From: JBAXXL01 sp038206725 | Lineage (GTDB): Bacteria > Bacteroidota > Ignavibacteria > Kapaibacteriales > UBA2268 | NCBI GenBank assembly: GCA_038206725.1 | Contig: JBBRAO010000037.1 | Span: forward strand, 1 to 30,099 | Direction: 5' to 3' | Length of the DNA stretch: 30,099 bases | Part shown: piece by piece, positions 25,325-30,099 of the stretch | Position numbering within the stretch: the stretch's first letter is position 1 | How the letters are laid out: every line of letters begins with the position of its first letter | Notes under the pieces: generated by a model | Told to the model about the DNA's origin: nothing | Seen by the model: only the letters and a program-made list of their open reading frames with translations | Databases searched by the model: none | Made by a program: the position numbers and the translations under genes

Positions 25325-25363
25325 AAAAAAAACTTCCGCAGGTTTGAAACCAGCGGAAGGTTT
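25325..25363 (-). terminator. Palindromic repeat copy C acting as terminator of the first KimA-like gene
   Basis: The repeat (25330-25363) gives on the minus strand CTTCCGC, a loop region that itself can pair (GGTTTCAAACC), GCGGAAG, then a run of nine T's. It lies 15 bases after the transporter stop codon, so it has the form of a rho-independent terminator. It belongs to the same repeat family as 2814-2846 and 22829-22862. Confidence 0.75.
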
Positions 25364-25378
25364 GATATGAATTCAGAT

Positions 25379-27373
25379 TTAAACTGTTTTTGCCAATTCT
25401 TTACGAATTTGTATAGGTAAAATAAATAATTGGTATCCCATATTATAAAGTTTACGTTGAAGTGAAAAACCGCTGTAATTATGAAGCAATCTCGACATAT
25501 ACGTATCGGTAGGAAATACTAATTGTCCTCCGAAAAATACTGAACGTGGGAATTTACCGGTAATTTCTGGTATAGCTTTAACGATTTCCGATTCAAAATC
25601 CAATCCGGTATAATAAAAACTTTCAGCATAATATCCATACCCTCGAATAAAGTTTTTATATTTTTCCAAATCGCCCTTACTATTTTCCATTAGTTGATCA
25701 ATATCCTCTCTGCTTTTAAAAATATCCGCATCAATTGTTCCAACTTGTACAAAAGCAAAATTTGTGAATGTATCTCCAAAAAGTTTAAATATACTTAATA
25801 GTGAATGGATACCGATACCCGAAAAGCCGTTAACGAATAAAATAGCAGTTTTGCCATTTTTATCATATTGGGCTTGTTGGTCCGGCTCGACTTTTACAGG
25901 GTTCAACTGATCAAGATTTTCGAGAATAGCATTGACATTTTGTGTTAATTTTCCGGCTTTATTATATTCGTGTTTTATATATGCAAATAATCCTATTGCG
26001 GCACCGGTAATCAGAATGGTAATCCAGCCTCCTTCGTGGAATTTTATATATACAACAAAGAACAGAATAAACATAGACATTAACAAACCAATACTATTTA
26101 TCATCAGTTTTTTTAACCATTTCTTTTCTTCGTGCCGTACTTGTATCCAATGCTTTACCATCCCGGTTTGCGAAAGGCAGAATCCGATAAATACATTAAT
26201 GGAATAAAGAACAACAAGGAATGTTACTGAAGCGCGTGTTGCAAGCATAATAGCGAACGCCGCACCGCCCATAAGCAATATACCGTTTCTTGTAACCAAT
26301 CTATCGCTCAATAAAGAAAATCGTGATGGCACCCATCTATCTTGAGCCATATTCGCTAATACCCGCGGTCCGCCGAGGAATCCGGTTTGCGCCGCTACAA
26401 ATAGCAAAGCCGCTTCTGAAATTAATGTAACTATTATGAATCCGTAGCTAATAGTCGGATTCCAACCGCTGGTTGCACGTTCTAATAGGGAAGCGTTGAT
26501 TGTTTTTCCCGGTTGCACAGAAACATTAAAAAGAAGGAAGTTCAGCATCAAACCAGCTACGATAATAGCCAAAGACCAAGCCATATAACGCATTGTGGTT
26601 TTGCCGGTTTTTACTCTTGGTTCTTTCAAAATAGGTAAACCGTTACTAACAGCTTCTATACCTGTAAATGTACCTGCTCCCATACTATAAGCACGCATAA
26701 TGATAAGGAAGGTTCCCATTGTTCCCAAGGTCGAAAATGAATTATGTAGATCAGCAGAGGTATTAGCAATTACGGTGTTTATTTGGAAGAAATGGGTTAT
26801 TGAACCATAAACTATTATAAAAGCGTGTGTAAATATAAAAATTAAAAATATAGGTACTAAAGGTGCTATTGATTCTTTAGCTCCCCTCATATTCATAATC
26901 GTTAATATCCCGACAATGCCTAAGACAAAAGGTAATTTGTAAGCTTGCCAATGCAAAGGTAAGAAACTAAACAAAGCGTCACCACCACTGGCGATAGATA
27001 CAGTAATTGTCAATATATAGTCAATGATTAAGGCTGATCCTGCAACCATACCAACTTTGGGAGAAAGCAGTTTTGAACAAACTTGATATCCACCGCCGCC
27101 ATTAGGGAAAAGTTCAATAATTTGCGAATAACTCGAAGCGATAACGAAAATTGTAATTATAGTTCCTAAAGCGACAAAAATACTCAAAGACGGATGACGA
27201 CCGAGAGCTATCATAACTTCGGCGGGACCATAGCAAGACGATGATAAACCGTCAGAACCCAAACCTATCCAAGCAAAAAATGCTACGAGTGACACTTTAT
27301 GAAATATATTAGGGTCAAGTGGATCTCTACTCTTGCCCAAAACCGTGTTTTTTAGTGAAAATCTGTATGCCAA
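25379..27373 (-). CDS. KimA-like APC-superfamily transporter (paralogue 1)
   Basis: A multi-pass permease with a soluble C-terminal domain. I choose the TTG at 27373 (664 residues) over the ATG at 27397, because AAGGA lies 7 bases before it and the paralogue at 27526 uses TTGGCA at the aligned position. The motif WIGLGSDGLSSSCYGPAEVM matches the start of KimA (YdaO) high-affinity potassium importers, and NGGGGYQVCSKLLSP, GTFTGIEAVSNG and LFVAAQTGFLGGPRVLANMA follow as in APC-fold carriers. About 12 membrane helices fill residues 30-475; the cytoplasmic tail (about 500-664) has TAILFVNGFSGIGIHSLL. Potassium uptake is the likeliest role; amino-acid transport cannot be excluded. No c-di-AMP riboswitch is seen upstream. 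It has its own -7 box (27408) and terminator (25325). Confidence 0.85.
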   Translation of the reverse strand: MAYRFSLKNTVLGKSRDPLDPNIFHKVSLVAFFAWIGLGSDGLSSSCYGPAEVMIALGRHPSLSIFVALGTIITIFVIASSYSQIIELFPNGGGGYQVCSKLLSPKVGMVAGSALIIDYILTITVSIASGGDALFSFLPLHWQAYKLPFVLGIVGILTIMNMRGAKESIAPLVPIFLIFIFTHAFIIVYGSITHFFQINTVIANTSADLHNSFSTLGTMGTFLIIMRAYSMGAGTFTGIEAVSNGLPILKEPRVKTGKTTMRYMAWSLAIIVAGLMLNFLLFNVSVQPGKTINASLLERATSGWNPTISYGFIIVTLISEAALLFVAAQTGFLGGPRVLANMAQDRWVPSRFSLLSDRLVTRNGILLMGGAAFAIMLATRASVTFLVVLYSINVFIGFCLSQTGMVKHWIQVRHEEKKWLKKLMINSIGLLMSMFILFFVVYIKFHEGGWITILITGAAIGLFAYIKHEYNKAGKLTQNVNAILENLDQLNPVKVEPDQQAQYDKNGKTAILFVNGFSGIGIHSLLSIFKLFGDTFTNFAFVQVGTIDADIFKSREDIDQLMENSKGDLEKYKNFIRGYGYYAESFYYTGLDFESEIVKAIPEITGKFPRSVFFGGQLVFPTDTYMSRLLHNYSGFSLQRKLYNMGYQLFILPIQIRKELAKTV

Positions 27374-27407
27374 GCAATTATCCTTGATTTTATTCAAAAT
27401 TATTTTA

Positions 27408-27415
27408 CAAAATTA
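27408..27415 (-). promoter_or_regulatory. -7 box of KimA-like paralogue 1
   Basis: TAATTTTG on the minus strand, exactly 35 bases upstream of the TTG start at 27373. The second paralogue has the same octamer at the same distance. No -33 box is obvious. Confidence 0.45.
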
Positions 27416-27470
27416 TAATATTTTTCCTAAAATAATAGATATTTAAGAAAAATAAATCATTATCTTGACA

Positions 27471-27500
27471 AAAAAAAGCGACTCAAATCATTGAGACGCT
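27471..27500 (-). terminator. Terminator of KimA-like paralogue 2
   Basis: On the minus strand AGCGTCTCAA pairs with TTGAGTCGCT (one mismatch, 4-base loop; arms 27491-27500 and 27477-27486), followed by a T-run (A's 27471-27477). It separates the transcripts of the two tandem transporter genes. Confidence 0.82.
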
Positions 27501-27525
27501 TTTTAAAAAATGATTTTAAATCTTT

Positions 27526-29517
27526 TTAGGCAGTTTGGGGTTCTTCACGTAATTTAATTGGTAATATTACAAATTCAAATCCTATGTTGTAAAGTTTTCT
27601 TTGTAATGAAAATACAGTATAGTTATGAAGTAACCGCGACATAAAGGTGTCTTTAGGGAAAACCAATTGACCACCAAAAAATACAGAACGTGGGAATTTA
27701 GCAGTAATTTCAGGAATAGCTTTCATTATTTCTTCTTCTATATCCATACCTGTATAATAAAAACCTTCCGCATAATATCCATATCCGCGAATAAAGTTTT
27801 TATATTTTTCTAATTCCAGTAAACTGTTTTGTTTTAATTGTTCTATGTCGTCGTGGCTTTTAAATACACCGGCGTCAATCATACCGACTTGAACAAACGC
27901 GAAGTTTGTAAAAGTTTCTCCGAATAATCTAAATATACTTAGTAGCGAGTGAATTCCAATACCTGAAAAACCATTTACGAATAAAATCGCGGTTCTGCCA
28001 TTTTTATTATATTCCGCTTGGTTTTCAATTGCTACAGGGGTAGGATTAACCTGATTGAGATTAGTCAAAATCGCGTTTACTTGGCCGGTCAGTTTTGCTG
28101 TTTTATTGTATTGATGTTTAATATAACCAAAGAAAGAAACAACCGCACCGGTTATAATCATTGTAATCCAGCCGCCTTCGTGGAATTTGATATATACAAC
28201 AAAACAAAGGATAAAGAATGACATCACCAAACCCACACTATTAATAAGCAATTTCTTAAGCCATTTCTTTTCTTCGTGCCGAACTTGAATCCAATGCTTT
28301 ACCATACCCGTTTGCGATAGGCAGAAGCCAATAAATACATTTATAGAATATAGTACAACTAAGAAAGTTACCGATGCGTGTGTAGCAAGCATTAATAAGA
28401 ACGCCGCGCCACCCATTAGTAATATACCGTTTCTTGTAACTAATCTATCGCTCAATAATGAAAACCGAGTAGGAACCCATTTATCGTGCGCCATATTAGC
28501 TAAGACTCGTGGACCGTCAAGGAAACCTGTTTGAGCCGCAACAAAAAGTAATGCCGCTTCGGAAAGCAAAGTAACGATAACAAATGTATAGCTTAAAGTC
28601 GGACTCCAACCTGCTGTAACATTTTCGAGCAAGGAAGCGTTAATCGTTTTACCAGGTACCATTTGTACGTTGAAAAGTAAGAAGTTAAGCATCAAGCCGG
28701 CAACAGTTATTCCGAGTGAGAATGCCATATACTTCATGGTAGTTTTTGCGGTTTTTACGCGCGGTTCTTTCAAAATAGGGACACCATTACTTACAGCTTC
28801 AATACCGGTGAAAGTTCCTGCACCCATACTATAAGCACGCATTATCAATAGGAATGTTCCCATAGTGCCTAAAGTTGTGAATGAGTTATTCAGTTCTATA
28901 GTAGTTTTGGCAACAACAGCATTGATTTGGAAGAAATGAGTAACGATACCAAATAGTATTACGAAGGCGTGAGTAAAAATGAATATTAAGAATATCGGTA
29001 CCAATGGTGCTATTGACTCTTTAGCCCCACGCATATTCATAAGCGTCAGTAACGAGACAATTCCAAGGACAAAAGGGAGTTTAAATTGATGAAACTCAAT
29101 CGGCAAAAAGCTGAATAACGCATCGCCACCACTGGCTATGGAAACCGTAATTGTTAATACGTAGTCTATTATCAAAGCGGAGCCGGAAATCATTCCTATT
29201 GTAGGGGAGAGGAGTTTAGAAGATACCTGATATCCACCGCCGCCGTGAGGGAATAGCTCAATGATTTGAGAATAACTGGAGCTGATAACAGCGATGGTTA
29301 TAATTGTACCAAGAGCGACGAATAATGCTAAATAAGGGTGATGTCCGAGTGCTATCATTACTTCGGCAGGACCGTAGCAGGAAGAGGATAAACCGTCAGA
29401 ACCAAGCCCAATCCAAGCGAAAAACGCCATTAGCGAGACTTTATGAAAAATATTAGGGTCTAAAGGGTCTCTACTTTTGCCCAAAATTAATTTTTTAAGT
29501 GATACTTTATTTGCCAA
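27526..29517 (-). CDS. KimA-like APC-superfamily transporter (paralogue 2)
   Basis: A 663-residue paralogue of the gene at 25379, alignable over its whole length with few gaps and mostly identical in the membrane core. It starts at TTG (29515-29517) with AGGA 8 bases upstream; no ATG is available nearby. The motif WIGLGSDGLSSSCYGPAEVM is unchanged. Differences cluster in linkers and the cytoplasmic tail (for example VQMVPGKTINASLLENVTAG against VQPGKTINASLLERATSG). About 12 membrane helices and the C-terminal soluble domain are intact, so both copies look functional. It has its own -7 box (29552) and terminator (27471), so the pair can be regulated separately. Potassium import is the favoured role by family resemblance. 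Confidence 0.85.
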   Translation of the reverse strand: MANKVSLKKLILGKSRDPLDPNIFHKVSLMAFFAWIGLGSDGLSSSCYGPAEVMIALGHHPYLALFVALGTIITIAVISSSYSQIIELFPHGGGGYQVSSKLLSPTIGMISGSALIIDYVLTITVSIASGGDALFSFLPIEFHQFKLPFVLGIVSLLTLMNMRGAKESIAPLVPIFLIFIFTHAFVILFGIVTHFFQINAVVAKTTIELNNSFTTLGTMGTFLLIMRAYSMGAGTFTGIEAVSNGVPILKEPRVKTAKTTMKYMAFSLGITVAGLMLNFLLFNVQMVPGKTINASLLENVTAGWSPTLSYTFVIVTLLSEAALLFVAAQTGFLDGPRVLANMAHDKWVPTRFSLLSDRLVTRNGILLMGGAAFLLMLATHASVTFLVVLYSINVFIGFCLSQTGMVKHWIQVRHEEKKWLKKLLINSVGLVMSFFILCFVVYIKFHEGGWITMIITGAVVSFFGYIKHQYNKTAKLTGQVNAILTNLNQVNPTPVAIENQAEYNKNGRTAILFVNGFSGIGIHSLLSIFRLFGETFTNFAFVQVGMIDAGVFKSHDDIEQLKQNSLLELEKYKNFIRGYGYYAEGFYYTGMDIEEEIMKAIPEITAKFPRSVFFGGQLVFPKDTFMSRLLHNYTVFSLQRKLYNIGFEFVILPIKLREEPQTA

Positions 29518-29551
29518 AGCAAATATCCTAGATTAGTTTTAAAATAACTTA

Positions 29552-29559
29552 CAAAATTA
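29552..29559 (-). promoter_or_regulatory. -7 box of KimA-like paralogue 2
   Basis: TAATTTTG on the minus strand, 35 bases upstream of the TTG start at 29517, the same box and distance as for paralogue 1. Confidence 0.45.
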
Positions 29560-29942
29560 ATACTTTTTCAATCATTTTATTCTTTAGGGTGGGAAATTAA
29601 GCAAATATTTGAAAATGAAAACCACAAAACCCTAAAGGTGCAAAGAAAAGGAGTTCGTCACTCTGAACGAAGTGAAGAGTCAATCTTCGCATTGCGGTTA
29701 GGTGCTGGGTATTGGAGATTAGGAAAGGATCGATTTCCTAGGTGCCACGAATATTAAGAAATGAATTAAAATATAATTCTTCTCAAATTTTTAGTTTACA
29801 TAACGTGCCACTCATCCGATTATTCGAGGCATTGTATGAGTTTCAGATTGTTTTTGGAGAATAATTTAAGGATTTTATTAATTTTATAAGTATCAATATT
29901 AAATACTACTACAAGAAGTCAAAAAAATATTATAAAAATAAA
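29560..29942. other. Gene-free region with short repeat motifs
   Basis: No coding region is seen. It contains CTCTGAACGAAGTGAAGAG (29661-29679), a motif type found as an interspersed repeat in many genomes, a GGATCGATTTCC palindrome (about 29727-29738) and an imperfect palindrome ACTCATCCG..TATGAGT (about 29811-29842) related to the TCATCGGATGA motif near 22460 and 22767. The remainder is AT-rich. Confidence 0.4.
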
Positions 29943-30027
29943 TCAATTATTTTTCGATAGGAGAGAAAGAAATGGACTTCTCAGTTGTCTATACTTTATA
30001 GAATGTGCAAATTTGAAAAAAGTGAAA
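29943..30027 (+). promoter_or_regulatory. Conserved leader/promoter block, plus-strand copy
   Basis: TCAATTATTTTTC (29943-29955), the 31-base core (29965-29995) and AATGTGCAAATTTG plus AAAAAAGTGAAA (30002-30027). The first two parts are identical to the minus copy at 25142-25228, and the last differs at three of 26 positions. It points rightwards out of the window, so a gene may begin shortly after 30099. The tail 30028-30099 is AT-rich with no gene seen. Confidence 0.6.
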
Positions 30028-30099
30028 ATAATGCTTGCATTTTAATATTTTTCAGTAAATTTGCATTATTGGAATAAACGAATGTAAAAAAAGTTAAAG

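Noticed and set aside
29518..29640. c-di-AMP (ydaO) riboswitch before the KimA-like genes
   Set aside because: The leaders are only about 30 bases from the -7 box to the start, too short for that structure, and no matching motif was seen.
25142..30027. The inverted 85-base blocks as ends of a composite transposon
   Set aside because: No transposase lies between them, no target duplication is visible, and the transporter genes have their own promoters and terminators. A regulatory role fits the modular conservation better.
1..30099. CRISPR arrays, tRNA or rRNA genes
   Set aside because: No regularly spaced direct repeats and no cloverleaf-like or rRNA sequence was noticed on reading; a covariance-model scan was not possible.

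Overview
This AT-rich window looks like a chromosome segment of a Bacteroidota/Chlorobi-type bacterium (FCB group, possibly Ignavibacteria or Kapabacteria). The evidence is two proteins with type IX secretion (T9SS) C-terminal sorting domains, several TAnnTTTG promoter -7 boxes (one with a TTTG box exactly 19 bp upstream), DUF1573 and VWA-OmpA envelope proteins, and many small palindromic intergenic repeats. The lineage is an inference from these features; there is no rRNA or tRNA in the window.

Layout. Positions 1-2418 (minus) hold an envelope operon: a VWA-OmpA lipoprotein, a trypsin-like serine protease, and the start of another exported protein cut by the window edge. A 650-base gap packed with palindromic repeats follows. 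Positions 3070-6684 (plus) encode a complete four-gene biotin-dependent sodium-pumping decarboxylase, probably methylmalonyl-CoA decarboxylase: carboxyltransferase, OadG-like membrane anchor, biotin carrier and beta subunit. After a second repeat mosaic come an exported OB-fold-like protein (minus), a DUF1573 protein, a phosphate butyryltransferase without an adjacent kinase, and a 1424-residue secreted subtilisin with FG-GAP-like repeats and a T9SS tail. A frameshifted and truncated gatB fragment sits behind the subtilisin.

Positions 14319-17693 look like accessory DNA: a possible outer-membrane barrel protein, a very AT-rich DUF262/DUF1524 (GmrSD-like) putative defence nuclease with its own promoter, and a broken REP-associated tyrosine transposase (RAYT). 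Next come an M2-type metallopeptidase lipoprotein (minus) and a housekeeping run pcm-miaA-class V aminotransferase (plus). A secreted BNR/Asp-box protein (minus) ends in a T9SS domain and is followed out of frame by a second, orphan sorting-domain remnant that contains two palindromic repeats. The right end holds two tandem KimA/APC-type transporter paralogues (minus), each with its own promoter box, TTG start and terminator.

The most unusual signals are: an 85-base block with an identical 31-base core, present in inverted orientation on both sides of the transporter pair and, on the left, directly upstream of the BNR gene; the orphan sorting domain built over palindromic repeats; one palindromic repeat family found in three settings (intergenic, coding, terminator); and three contiguous hairpins at 22557-22622 whose outer loops are complementary. 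No CRISPR array, complete transposon or tRNA was seen.
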